A stretch of DNA of 64,000 nucleotides from a bacterium (GCA_016125225.1 WGME01000003.1:806001-870000), one strand, 5' to 3'; positions 20,736-31,040 are shown, counted from the first letter of the stretch. Numbers and translations are program-made. Notes: generated by a model not told the origin, from the sequence alone.

Positions 20736-21590
20736 CTAAGTCTGCTGGCTGTCCTTGAGAATTCGTAGCACCCACACAGCGCCAATCACTTCCAGAGCCA
20801 CCGCTGCCAGGGTCGCATTACGCCCCCAGGTCGATGACATCAGGTTCTGGAAATAGTTCGGATCGCGGAACAGGAAGAAGGCGAGGATGGCGGGAGGCAA
20901 CACAATCATCAACGTCGCGGTGGCACGGCTGGCTGCCGTCGCTGCTCGCAGACGTCCCAGGAACAGGATGCGATCGCGAACCGCCTGCGACAGCCGGTTC
21001 AGCACCGTGACAAGGTCGCCCCCCGTCTGCTGCTGGACAGTCAGCGTTGTATTCATCAGGTTCAAGGTCATCAGACCCGTACGGTCCGGTAGGTCGCTCA
21101 ACGCCTGCTTCAAGGGCATCCCCATCTTCAACCGACCTGCGGCCAGCTTCAGCTCGGTGCCCAGCGGAGCCTGTGTGTCCTCCGCGACCAGCAGCAAACA
21201 CTGTTCGACACTGCGGCCGGTTTTCGCGGCACGGGCCAGTTCTTCGAGCATCGGCGGCAACTGGTTCATCAGCACGCTCTGTCGCCGTGATCGGGCAAAC
21301 ATGGCGGCGATGACGGGCAACAGAAAGCCGCACAAACCGGCGAATGCCGTCGTGAGAAAATTCTCTTGTACGACAAAGACGATACCCGCGAGAGTGATTC
21401 CCGAGCAGATGCACAGCATCAATACCATCGTCGGGGCCAGTTCCCAGCCCGACTGCAGCATCAGTTCATCAAACCAGTTATTGATGCGGTCCGATGTGGT
21501 CTCGGACTGTCCGGAACCGAACTGTTCGCGATCTTTCAGGATGCCTGAAAACTCGCGGCGAGGTTGGATCGGCGGGGCAGCGGTCGACAT
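20736..21590 (-). CDS. tadB: Type II secretion system F domain protein, TadB-like
   Basis: QLPPMLEELARAAKTGRSVEQCLLLVAEDTQAPLGTELKLAAGRLKMGMPLKQALSDL. Confidence 0.83.
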   Translation of the reverse strand: MSTAAPPIQPRREFSGILKDREQFGSGQSETTSDRINNWFDELMLQSGWELAPTMVLMLCICSGITLAGIVFVVQENFLTTAFAGLCGFLLPVIAAMFARSRRQSVLMNQLPPMLEELARAAKTGRSVEQCLLLVAEDTQAPLGTELKLAAGRLKMGMPLKQALSDLPDRTGLMTLNLMNTTLTVQQQTGGDLVTVLNRLSQAVRDRILFLGRLRAATAASRATATLMIVLPPAILAFFLFRDPNYFQNLMSSTWGRNATLAAVALEVIGAVWVLRILKDSQQT

Positions 21591-21651
21591 GATCGGTCAT
21601 CCGTAATTCGCGGGCGAACGCACGCCTGCGGCAGTCTCTTGAACACAAGCA

Positions 21652-22983
21652 CTAGCGGCGGGCCTGGTAGTCGCTTCGCAGGGCGAGTTCCCGAGCCGAG
21701 AACAAATGCGTGGGCACATCGAAGCCGCGTCCCGCCAGGCGCTTGAGCACCTGCGGCTCATAGCCCGTGGCATAAAACGCCCCGCGTGCCCGTCCCTCTT
21801 CATCAATCCCCGCCATGCGATAGACGAAGATGTCTTCGATCTGGTACGTGCCATCCTGACAACCGCAAAGTTCGGAAATACGCACGACTTTACGTTCGCC
21901 CGTGCTCAAGCGGTTAATATGCACCAGAATCTGCACGGCCGAGGCGATGTACTGCCGGGCCACCAGCGTGGGCAGATCAACCCCGGCAAGAGCGATCATC
22001 AACTCCATACGGTCAAGAGCATCACGCGTGTCATTCGAGTGGACGGTACTCATCGAGCCATCGTGACCCGTGTTCATGGCCTGCAGCATGTCGAGCACTT
22101 CACCGCCGCGGGCTTCGCCGACGATGATGCGGTCGGGCCGCATACGCAAGCTGTTTTTGACCAGGTCACGCTGTGTGATTTCGCCACGACCTTCCACGTT
22201 CGGCGGGCGTGTTTCGAGCGACACGACGTCCTTCTGCTGCAACTGCAGTTCGGCCGTTTGTTCGATGGTAATCACGCGTTCGGTTTCGGGAATGAATCGA
22301 CTGAGGTTGTTCAGCAGCGTGGTCTTCCCGGCACCTGTACCACCGGAAACCACGACATTGAGGCGACCACGCACGGCGGCGATCAGGAAGTCGGCCATTT
22401 CCGGCGTCAGACTGCCGAGACGCACCATGTCTTCAAACACGACGGCCCGGTTCTTGAATCGACGAATCGAGACCGTTGGCCCGCGCAAGGCGAGCGGAGG
22501 AATCACGGCGTTGAAACGTGAACCGTCGGGCAGCTTGGCATCGACCATCGGCGAAACTTCATCGATGCGGCGACCGGCACGGCCCACGAGACGTTGAATG
22601 AAGTGCAGCAGATGCTCGTCGCTGGCAAACCGCACATCGGTCCGTTCCAGTCGGCCGTTGCGTTCGATGAAGACACTGTCGGGCCCGTTCACAAGCACAT
22701 CGCTGACATCAATATCGTTCATCAAGGCTTCAATGGGACCGAACCCGTAGATTTCGTCCATGATCTCGCGGACCATGACTTCACGGTCCTCGGACGAAAG
22801 CTGCAAAGTCTGCTGCGTGCAGAGATGGGCCGCGAGGGATCGCAGTTGCGAACGGAGTTCGTGCTCCGGCAGCTCGCCCGCCTTCGACAGGTCGATCGCA
22901 TCGACCATTTGCCGATGCAAACGGGTCTTCAGATCCTGAAAGGCCTGTCGCGGATCGGTGGTGGTGGGTGTTTCGGCGATCAT
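21652..22983 (-). CDS. cpaF: CpaF/TadA-type secretion ATPase
   Basis: VVSGGTGAGKTTLLNNLSRFIPETERVITIEQTAELQL, RPDRIIVGEARGGEVLDMLQAMNTGHDGSMSTVHSN. Confidence 0.95.
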   Translation of the reverse strand: MIAETPTTTDPRQAFQDLKTRLHRQMVDAIDLSKAGELPEHELRSQLRSLAAHLCTQQTLQLSSEDREVMVREIMDEIYGFGPIEALMNDIDVSDVLVNGPDSVFIERNGRLERTDVRFASDEHLLHFIQRLVGRAGRRIDEVSPMVDAKLPDGSRFNAVIPPLALRGPTVSIRRFKNRAVVFEDMVRLGSLTPEMADFLIAAVRGRLNVVVSGGTGAGKTTLLNNLSRFIPETERVITIEQTAELQLQQKDVVSLETRPPNVEGRGEITQRDLVKNSLRMRPDRIIVGEARGGEVLDMLQAMNTGHDGSMSTVHSNDTRDALDRMELMIALAGVDLPTLVARQYIASAVQILVHINRLSTGERKVVRISELCGCQDGTYQIEDIFVYRMAGIDEEGRARGAFYATGYEPQVLKRLAGRGFDVPTHLFSARELALRSDYQARR

Positions 22984-23029
22984 AATGGTGTCGAATTCTC
23001 CCGGAGCATTCCGCCGGTGGATTTCATGC

Positions 23030-24283
23030 TTAACGAGTCAATTCCAGCCGGTACAAGTAGGCCGACCGATGGTCAATACTTTCGAGGTCTTGCGAGGCGT
23101 CAACAATCGCAGTGCGCGTTGCCAGAACGGCTGGTTGTACAACGATCTGGCAACTGCCATCGTCCTGATCGCTGACTTGCAGCACGCGAATGGCGACCAG
23201 CCGCGAACAATTGATCTGGCTGACCTGAGCTGAATCTCCCGTGGCAGCGGAGTCGTATAACATCGCGACTCGTGCTGACCCCACGATCTGGTCCAGGGCA
23301 TCTCGGTCGGCGGATTCCAGAAAGGGTAGGCCTGGCAGTGTGATGACGTCCGTGGAGTTCAAATCGGTCGAAAGTCGAAATTCGCCGTTCCATGTGGCGA
23401 GATCCTCTGCCAACCAGCCTTGAGTGATCTGACGGGACAACTTCTTCTCATCGAAGGCCGTGCCGATATCGAGCAATTGGAGATTGACCACGATAGCAGG
23501 CCCGTCCCGGCGGGCGGACGTCAACGTCAACTCGGGGATGCCATCGCCGCCGGATGTAACTGAGTCGGTCGTGGTGTCATAGCCATAGTCATCGCGACCC
23601 AGGCGTTGTTCAATCGCGACTTGCCAGGTGTCACTGCGTTGACCCGTTGGATCAACTTTCCAGATTGCCAGAGGCAACGCGGGGACTACGGAACCAGAGA
23701 CCGGCCGAACACCAACAATCCGTGGATCGATTTTCGCTGCCGCGATGCCCACCGCATCGCCGTAGGGTTGATTCGTTAATTGACTGATGAACAAGGCGAC
23801 CGGGTTCCCGCGAAACCGGGTACGATGGGCCTGAACCAGAATGCGATTGGGCAGCTCGGTCTCGTCGTCGACTTGGGATACCAGGCCATTGTCCACAAGT
23901 GAACCGTCGTTCGAGACAACTTCGACGGAACTGTCGGCTTTGATCGTGGAGAATTGGACATCGGCCTCGGAAACGACAACGGGTTGGCCGGCGGCTCGGT
24001 TGGCCCAGCATGCGAAGACGGCCGACTGTGTGGCTTCATCCTCCAACTGTTTGGCCGTGATCTCGGGCAGCAGACGCTGGTCGCTGGCCAGATCGCGTGC
24101 TCCCGCTAGAGCCGCCGCTTCCGCCGCCGTATTCAATTCCAAGCGTGTGGCTTCCAGCCACATGCGATCGAGAATCAGAGCGAGGCCGCACATGGCTACC
24201 AGCAATGCGAGCATGACCAGCGGCGTCGTCAACCCGTGACGACGGCTGTGCCGAGGATGCTGCCATGCTCTGTGATGCTGCAT
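23030..24283 (-). CDS. TadG-like pilus assembly protein
   Basis: N-terminal TM then LELNTAAEAAALAGARDLASD; lies inside the Tad block. Confidence 0.7.
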   Translation of the reverse strand: MQHHRAWQHPRHSRRHGLTTPLVMLALLVAMCGLALILDRMWLEATRLELNTAAEAAALAGARDLASDQRLLPEITAKQLEDEATQSAVFACWANRAAGQPVVVSEADVQFSTIKADSSVEVVSNDGSLVDNGLVSQVDDETELPNRILVQAHRTRFRGNPVALFISQLTNQPYGDAVGIAAAKIDPRIVGVRPVSGSVVPALPLAIWKVDPTGQRSDTWQVAIEQRLGRDDYGYDTTTDSVTSGGDGIPELTLTSARRDGPAIVVNLQLLDIGTAFDEKKLSRQITQGWLAEDLATWNGEFRLSTDLNSTDVITLPGLPFLESADRDALDQIVGSARVAMLYDSAATGDSAQVSQINCSRLVAIRVLQVSDQDDGSCQIVVQPAVLATRTAIVDASQDLESIDHRSAYLYRLELTR

Positions 24284-24393
24284 GCCTTCGATCTATTGAG
24301 TCTGCGTCAATCCGGAACCAACACAATGGGGTGAGGCGGTCACTCAACATGCGAGTTCCCGCCTGATCAAAATCTCGATGGGAACAATCCCAC

Positions 24394-25470
24394 TTAGTTA
24401 TTCATGGGCAAGTCGCGTAATGCAGTGGGAGCCCGTCGCGACGGAGACTCCAACGGCTGCGGAACCTGTTGCTGAACAGTCGGAGCCGACGAGGCCCCCG
24501 AATCAGACGGTGCGGAATTCGGATTTGTGGGAGGCAGTACCAGATTGTTGCCTCGGTTGCCCCCCGGGTTATCAATACCGCTGGGCACTCCAAAAAAGCG
24601 TTTGTAATCAAAACCCCAGCGGGCTCCGGTATTCGCTCGGCCGGAGACACGGCGGCCCTTCTCATCGAAGAACAACGTGTCGAGCCCCTGACCACGCCAG
24701 ATTTCCGACATAAAGGGTTCCGGAGCCGGGTCCGCGGGCTTCAGTCCGAGAATTTCATACAGCGTCACGCGTTCGGTATTGGTCAACGCCAGGCCGCCGT
24801 TACCAGCACCGCTCGGGTTGTAGGCCAGGGTGATCGCGCCGCGATCTTTAGCGAGCACGAGAATGTTGGCCTGTGGTTCCGACAATTCCAGCGTGACGTG
24901 GTTTCCGCTTCGCTCGACACGCACCTGCTGATAGCTGCGATTGACAGCAATCACCTTGACGCCTTCAAACAACCGCATTGTCAATCCGCCCTGGAAGCGG
25001 TCGTCGTCGGTGGATGCGTTGTAGGTGAACAGCACATCAACGAATTCTTTCGGCTTGATCATGCCGTCAACCATCGCGCCGGTGTTCGCCACTTCAACGG
25101 AAACGGCTCGCATTCCCGGAGCAATCATTTCCGAGAGCGATGGAAGTTCCCCCGGCTGATAAAGCTGATTGGCCTGAATCGGCTGAGCCGATTTGATATC
25201 GGTCTTGGCGACGCGGCCGACAATCACGCGATTGACCAGCAACATATCGCGACTCATCCGATCGATCGGATAAGGGCCCTGCCCCAGATGGTTCTCGGTG
25301 ATCATGGTTCCCGCCGGAATGTCGGCAATCGCCATGGGAACGTTCCGCGTCGTGGGGGCCGGGACGGTTTCATCCCGGGCCAGCAGATTTTTTGCCACAT
25401 AGGCCGCAACCAGTAGGCCAACCACGCCGAACATAATCAGCGTCAGTAAGGCAGGTGTCAGGCGTCTCAC
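24394..25470 (-). CDS. cpaB: Flp pilus assembly protein CpaB/RcpC (SAF domain)
   Basis: VPMAIADIPAGTMITENHL...MRAVSVEVANTGAMVDGMIKPKEFVDVLFT; low-complexity C-terminal tail. Confidence 0.85.
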   Translation of the reverse strand: MRRLTPALLTLIMFGVVGLLVAAYVAKNLLARDETVPAPTTRNVPMAIADIPAGTMITENHLGQGPYPIDRMSRDMLLVNRVIVGRVAKTDIKSAQPIQANQLYQPGELPSLSEMIAPGMRAVSVEVANTGAMVDGMIKPKEFVDVLFTYNASTDDDRFQGGLTMRLFEGVKVIAVNRSYQQVRVERSGNHVTLELSEPQANILVLAKDRGAITLAYNPSGAGNGGLALTNTERVTLYEILGLKPADPAPEPFMSEIWRGQGLDTLFFDEKGRRVSGRANTGARWGFDYKRFFGVPSGIDNPGGNRGNNLVLPPTNPNSAPSDSGASSAPTVQQQVPQPLESPSRRAPTALRDLPMNN

Positions 25471-25571
25471 GTAAGGATCTCCCCGGCGGCAGTCGCCGTC
25501 TCTATGCCACGATGCTGGTACGGCATCGCGTGTTCAAATCTCTGGTTGCGGGAGTCCATTCCAACGTGGTC

Positions 25572-25985
25572 TTACTCGCGCACCATGCGCGTTTCGGAAT
25601 ACAGGTTCCGACCGTTCAATCCCATCCCGATCGGCCAGAGCAGGTCTGGCGCGGCGACCGTCATGGGAACCTCCACACCCACCAGCACCAGGTCACCCGG
25701 GTGCTCACCCATCTCAGTTCGTAGCTGCACTCCAGTCGATAACCGGGCCGGTAAGACCCGGAGGACTTCGGATTCAATCTCTGTGACCGTGGCCCCAGCC
25801 AATGTGCCGCGGCGTGCTCCCGCGCGGCTGGCTTCCACTACCAGACTGCGGGCATAAAACAGCCAGCTCAGTTCAAACAGTCCCAGCAACACAACGAACA
25901 AAATCGGCAATGTCAGAACCAGTTCCATGCTGAGGATGCCGCGGCGACGGCTACGGACTCGGCGATGTTTGGGTTCGGCTTGCAT
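25572..25985 (-). CDS. tadE: TadE-like pseudopilin
   Basis: RRGILSMELVLTLPILFVVLLGLFELSWLFYARSLVVEASRAGARRG. Confidence 0.82.
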   Translation of the reverse strand: MQAEPKHRRVRSRRRGILSMELVLTLPILFVVLLGLFELSWLFYARSLVVEASRAGARRGTLAGATVTEIESEVLRVLPARLSTGVQLRTEMGEHPGDLVLVGVEVPMTVAAPDLLWPIGMGLNGRNLYSETRMVRE

Positions 25986-26039
25986 CAGCGATGATCTACA
26001 AAACTTCAGGCACCAGCCACGACAGTGGCGTAAACCGTG

Positions 26040-26606
26040 TTACAGTTGCCCACCTTTGAGGATTGTTCCGTCGGCCAACATCACCAGCCATGCCGCCAGG
26101 GCCAAAGGGACCGCGAATGGCAGTATCCGTCGCTGACGACGTTGCTCGGTCGTCTCTTCAAAGATCGGCTTACCATTGGCATCGGTCTTTCCCGTCGCCA
26201 GGTACTGTTTCTTGAACTGACGAACTCCAAACCGCAGGACCGTATAAAGCGTGACAACCACACTGTCGATTACAACCAGCAGCGTGCTGACAACCATCAG
26301 ATAAAGTGTTAGCCGGAATCCCAGCCAGACACTAATGGCCCCCATCAGTTTCACGTCACCTCCGCCACCGCCAGCGACAGCCCACAGCACGAAGTACGTG
26401 CCAAACCCAATGGCGAAGCCCAGACCGCCATCACTCAGGCCAGCCCAGCCGTGAAACCAGGCTTGATAGACCCAACCGGCGACAAAGAACGGAATGGTCA
26501 ACCAGTTGGGGATCTTCCGGCGTCGTATGTCGGTGTAAGCTGCGGTGGTCGTCAGGCCGAGTATGGCCGCGACAAAGACCAGATGCTGTGGATTCCAGAA
26601 CTCCAT
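26040..26606 (-). CDS. A24 prepilin peptidase (TadV/CpaA-like)
   Basis: AAYTDIRRRKIPNWLTIPF and GGGGGDVKLMGAISVWLG; ORF opens at 26768, likely start 26606. Confidence 0.9.
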   Translation of the reverse strand: MEFWNPQHLVFVAAILGLTTTAAYTDIRRRKIPNWLTIPFFVAGWVYQAWFHGWAGLSDGGLGFAIGFGTYFVLWAVAGGGGGDVKLMGAISVWLGFRLTLYLMVVSTLLVVIDSVVVTLYTVLRFGVRQFKKQYLATGKTDANGKPIFEETTEQRRQRRILPFAVPLALAAWLVMLADGTILKGGQL

Positions 26607-27089
26607 CGTCTTTCCCCTCGTGACCGAGCGCTCGCCAGACCGCCCGAACCCCCGACCGGCGCGTCTGCGGATTTTTCCTCGTTGATGTCTACAACCTAGT
26701 TCATGTTTCACGATGACCACACGAGTTCGCCGTGCGTGTGGTCGCGACGGACAGGCGTTCGGGCGCAAAGTCAGCGATGCAAATCGTTTCTGTTTACTTT
26801 CGCACGCCCGAACTTTCTTCCAAGGAGTTCCCGGGGAAAGACTGGGCAGTTTGACAAAACCTGTCCGATTGCAACGGTTGTAGGGATTGTCGCGATGTGG
26901 GAACGGTTGCTGATACGCTTGGGCTGGTCTTACGGCTGATGCGTGAGAATCCGGACAGAGATTTCGATCTGGGCGTTAACTCCAAGAACGACCGAAACTT
27001 ATCTTGTCACCCCCGGCGGCGTGCGACACACTGATGACAATTCGCCCCGCGATGACCCTTTTCCGTTCGCGATCTTTCGGACTCGAATC

Positions 27090-27911
27090 ATGCACGTGCG
27101 ATCTGCTCTCGGGCTGGCCCTTTGGGCAACATGGAGTTGCGTGGCAGGTCTCACGCCCGCCGTCGCTCAAAGTGTGGTTCTGCGATTGCCCGCCGATGGC
27201 ACCTGGGTCCGTTATGAGGGTTCGTTCTCTCAGAAGGAAGCCCGGCCCGATTCCGCCCTCGGCGAACTGGAGATTCCCGCCTGGACGGAGCACGTCACCT
27301 TGAAATCGGTCGGCACGACGGAAGCCGAATACCGTGGAAAGATGGTTCCCTGCCGCTGGCTGGAAATCAAAGTCGAACGCGGGCGGGAAGCTGATGGCAA
27401 GATTGCGGTCGGCAAAACCGGCCTCGAGATCTACAAAGTGCTGGTGCCGGAAGTCGCGGTTGCTGAGGAACCACTCGTTGAGCCTGGCATCCCTGTGGGT
27501 TATCTCCCCATTATTCGCGGCGTGCGCGTGCTGGGTTCCGCTGAACCGCAAACCCTCACCGAACCGGCATTGAAGCTCTATCCGCTGGCGTTGCTCTTCA
27601 GCTACTGCCGCGACATGGAAGTGAAAGAGCAGAATGTCGACCCCGGCACTGGCTTGGGGGCCGTGATGACCAACCTGCTGGCAGGCACCAGTTCGCTCGA
27701 ACGACCGAATAGTCAAACGCAGATGACGACCGAGATCTGGGTCTCGCCCGATGTTCCGTTCGGTGTCGCGGCTTGGAAAGCCAAGATTGTGCGATCGGTG
27801 AAAGACGCCCGCCAGCCCCGCGATGCTTTCCAGAAGTTGGCGGAAGTGGACGTCGAATTGAAAGCCCAGGGGACGGGTGACAACGCCCAAAGCGAAGTCA
27901 ACTTTGAATAA
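27090..27911 (+). CDS. Uncharacterised secreted protein
   Basis: Signal peptide-like MHVRSALGLALWATWSCVAGLTPAVAQS; no family recognised. Confidence 0.65.
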   Translation: MHVRSALGLALWATWSCVAGLTPAVAQSVVLRLPADGTWVRYEGSFSQKEARPDSALGELEIPAWTEHVTLKSVGTTEAEYRGKMVPCRWLEIKVERGREADGKIAVGKTGLEIYKVLVPEVAVAEEPLVEPGIPVGYLPIIRGVRVLGSAEPQTLTEPALKLYPLALLFSYCRDMEVKEQNVDPGTGLGAVMTNLLAGTSSLERPNSQTQMTTEIWVSPDVPFGVAAWKAKIVRSVKDARQPRDAFQKLAEVDVELKAQGTGDNAQSEVNFE

Positions 27912-27989
27912 TCGTTCGCTCTGATAGTATGATGCCGTGACCGGTGCTCGACCGGTGAGTAGGTCGTTTCCCCTTCGATACGGGGTGGT

Positions 27990-29186
27990 TTGATGGCCCA
28001 AGTCACGGTTTCCGCGCCCGCCACAAGCCGGTTAGCGTCGCTGGATGCTTATCGAGGCTTCGTGATGATCTGCCTCGCAGCGAATGGCTTCGGCATCGCA
28101 GCGACCGCCAAGCATTTCCCGGAGAGCACCGCCTGGCAGACGCTGGCGTATCAGTTCGAGCATGTCCCCTGGGTCGGCTGTGCGTTCTGGGATCTGATTC
28201 AACCGTCGTTTATGTTCATGGTCGGGGTGTCGCTCCCCTTTTCCCTGACAAAACGGCGGACGGAAGGGGCCAGCGTTTATTCACTGTGGGGACATGCGAT
28301 CTTCCGGGCGGTCTTTCTCGTGCTGCTGGGCATCGTGCTGCGTTCCAACGGCCGCGATCAGACGAACTTCACGTTCATGGATGTCGTCAGCCAGATTGGT
28401 CTCGGTTATGTCTTCCTGTTTCTGATGGCCTGGTGGCCGCGGTGGGTGCAATGGATCGCCGCGACAGCCATTCTCGCTGGGTACTGGGCATGGTTCGCCA
28501 CCTATCCTTTACCGCCCGCCGATGTGAATCCGCAAAGCGTGGGACTTCCCGCCGACTGGCCGATGTTGACCGGCTTTGAAGCCCATTGGCAAAAGAACCT
28601 GAACGCCGCCCGTGACTTTGATTTATGGTTTCTCAACCTGTTCCCCCGCAAAGAACCCTATGTGTTCGATGGCGGCGGTTACCAGACGCTGAACTTCATC
28701 CCCTCGCTGGTGACGATGCTGTTCGGTGTGATGACGGGTGATTTCATTCGTCAATCGACGGACCGTCGCCGTGTGTTTTTGATGCTGGTCGTCTTTGGCA
28801 TCCTCGGCATCGCCAGCGGTTGGGCCCTCGATCACTTCGGTTATTGCCCCTTGGTCAAACGGATCTGGACACCGAGTTGGACGCTGTTCAGCACGGGCAT
28901 CACGTTGCTCATGCTGGCGTCTTTCTATGGCATCATCGATGGCCTGGGTTGGAAAGCGTGGGCCTTCCCACTCTATGTCGCTGGGATGAATTCGATCGCG
29001 TTGTACATCATGGGCCATTGGCTGAAGGGCTGGGCCAAAGGGACGCTGATCACGCACTTTGGCAACACCTGGCCCACGATGCTCGGCGAAGCCTACCAAC
29101 CCATGGTCGAATCGTTCGCCGTGCTGTTGATGTTCTGGCTGATCGTCTATTGGTTCTACCGCCAGCGCGCGTTCATCCGGATTTGA
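27990..29186 (+). CDS. Multi-TM acyltransferase/DUF5009-like protein
   Basis: RLASLDAYRGFVMICLAANGFG N-terminus and QPSFMFMVGVSLPFSLTKR. Confidence 0.8.
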   Translation: MMAQVTVSAPATSRLASLDAYRGFVMICLAANGFGIAATAKHFPESTAWQTLAYQFEHVPWVGCAFWDLIQPSFMFMVGVSLPFSLTKRRTEGASVYSLWGHAIFRAVFLVLLGIVLRSNGRDQTNFTFMDVVSQIGLGYVFLFLMAWWPRWVQWIAATAILAGYWAWFATYPLPPADVNPQSVGLPADWPMLTGFEAHWQKNLNAARDFDLWFLNLFPRKEPYVFDGGGYQTLNFIPSLVTMLFGVMTGDFIRQSTDRRRVFLMLVVFGILGIASGWALDHFGYCPLVKRIWTPSWTLFSTGITLLMLASFYGIIDGLGWKAWAFPLYVAGMNSIALYIMGHWLKGWAKGTLITHFGNTWPTMLGEAYQPMVESFAVLLMFWLIVYWFYRQRAFIRI

Positions 29187-29205
29187 TGGACATTCTCATG
29201 CACCA

Positions 29206-29272
29206 CATTTAGCGCCCGGTTGCTCGCAACCGGGGGAAATTGCCCCCCGTTCTCCGAACGAGGGGCTAAATG
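29206..29272. repeat. Compound inverted-repeat element: outer 8-bp stem enclosing two hairpins
   Basis: CATTTAGC(29206-29213)/GCTAAATG(29265-29272); CCCGGTTG-CTCG-CAACCGGG(29215-29234); CCCCCCGTTC-TCC-GAACGAGGGG(29243-29265, one mismatch). Confidence 0.8.
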
Positions 29273-29283
29273 AAGAGACACCA

Positions 29284-30293
29284 TCACACCACCACCGGCA
29301 ACTTGCTCGCTGCACCGGCGACTTCGCGGACGAACTCCGGTACGGCATACCCCGGCAAACGGCGTCGCAATTCGTAAACGAGTGACACGCCGACTTCATC
29401 CGACACGGCAAAGTGTGCCGCTCCCTGCACGCGGTCGAGTTGATGCAAGTAGTACGGCAACACCCCCAGATCGATCAGCCGCTCGCACAACATCGTCAGT
29501 GATGCGATGTCATCGTTCACGCCCCGCAATAACACGGCCTGATTGAGCGTGGTAATCCCCGATCGCACGAGTTGCCGCACCATGTCCGCACAGTCGCCGA
29601 CCAGTTCGCTGGGATGATTGGCATGCAACACGACGAAAACGGTCAGCCGCGAAGTCTGCATCCGCTCAATCAAATCCGTTGTGACACGTGACGGCAGCAC
29701 GATCGGCAGTCGCGTGTGAATCCGTAATCGCTTCAGATGCGGGATCGTTTCCAGCCGATCCAGAAATGCCGACAGTCGGGCATCGGTCAGCATCAACGGA
29801 TCGCCGCCGCTGAGGAGCACTTCCTGCAGCGAGGCATCGTCCTCGATCGCCTGAAAGGCGGGTTCCCAATCCGCAAGTTGCCGGGGTTCTTCGGCATAGG
29901 GGTAATGCCGCCGGAAGCAGTACCGGCAATGGATGGCGCAGGCCCCCGTGGTGATCAGCAACGCCCGCCCGGCGTACTTCTGTAACAGGCCGGGAGCTTT
30001 GCGGGCCGCGTCATCATCGACCGGATCAGCCACAAAACCCGAGACTTCAGTGAATTCGGCATCGAGCGGCAAGACCTGTCTTAATAATGGATCATCGGGA
30101 TTGCCCCTCTGCATCCGCGCGAGAAAACTCTCCGGGACCAGCAGCGGAAAGAGCTTGGCGGCTCGTGCAGCCGCGATTCGCAAGTCGTCTCCCAGCCCGA
30201 GCCGTTCGCAGAGCATCTCGGGATTGCGGACGGCCCCGGCCAGTTCCTGCTGCCAAAGGGCTCGGGTAGAGGGGGACGAAACGGGCAAGCGGC
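29284..30293 (-). CDS. epmB: EF-P beta-lysylation protein EpmB (KamA-family radical SAM)
   Basis: TTGACAIHCRYCFRRHYPYAE, VLLSGGDPLMLTD; ORF opens at 30432, so the start is approximate; divergent from efp. Confidence 0.85.
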
Positions 30294-30431
30294 ATCTCCA
30301 GTAACAGCCCCGGCAAAGCGTTAGGATTCCCACCCGCCGACCGGTATGGTATCCTCTTTGCTCGTGAACCGCCGTCAACGTGGACCGCTGACGGTGTTTC
30401 CTACGGTATCCTCGGACGAAGAAAAACACCA

Positions 30432-31001
30432 ATGGCGACGATTAATACCAGTGATTTCAAGAAGGGCTCGAAGGTCATCCTCGATGGGGACCCGTATGAA
30501 ATGCTCCTCGTCGAGTTCGTGAAGCCGGGCAAGGGCCAGGCACTCTACAAGTGCAAAATGCGAAACCTGATCAAAGGTTCCCTGCTTGACCGCACCTACA
30601 AGAGTGGCGATTCACTGGAAGCCGCCGACATCCGCCGCAACGATGGACAATACCTGTACAAAGATTCGTCAGGCTTTGTCTTCATGGATCAAAGCTCGTT
30701 CGAGCAGTTCCCGCTGACGCCCGAGCTCGTGGGGGATCAGGCCGGGTTCCTGCAGGACAACATGATCTGCGAAATGCTCTACTGGAATGATACGCCGATT
30801 GGGGTCACGCTGCCCCAGTCGGTGGTGATGAAGATCACCTACACGGAACCGGCCGTGCGGGGCAACACTTCGGGCAACATTACGAAGGCCGCGACGGTGG
30901 AATCGGGCGTCGAAATCCAAGTGCCGGCCTTCGTGGAAACGGGTGATATGGTGAAGATCAACACGCAAACCGGCGAATACGTCGAACGCGTGCGCGAATA
31001 A
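30432..31001 (+). CDS. efp: Translation elongation factor P
   Basis: MATINTSDFKKGSKVILDGDPYEMLLVEFVKPGKGQALYKCKMRNLIKG. Confidence 0.97.
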   Translation: MATINTSDFKKGSKVILDGDPYEMLLVEFVKPGKGQALYKCKMRNLIKGSLLDRTYKSGDSLEAADIRRNDGQYLYKDSSGFVFMDQSSFEQFPLTPELVGDQAGFLQDNMICEMLYWNDTPIGVTLPQSVVMKITYTEPAVRGNTSGNITKAATVESGVEIQVPAFVETGDMVKINTQTGEYVERVRE

Positions 31002-31012
31002 TAATGGAACTT

Positions 31013-31037
31013 AGCCGCAAGGCAACGCCGAGCGCTG
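31013..31037. repeat. 25-nt dispersed module (copy A)
   Basis: AGCCGCAAGGCAACGCCGAGCGCTG, 24/25 identical to 62929-62953. Confidence 0.75.
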
Positions 31038-31040
31038 GGT

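Noticed and set aside
27940-27962. ACCGGTG direct repeat upstream of the DUF5009-like gene
   Set aside because: Only 7 nt and two copies; compatible with chance in this composition.
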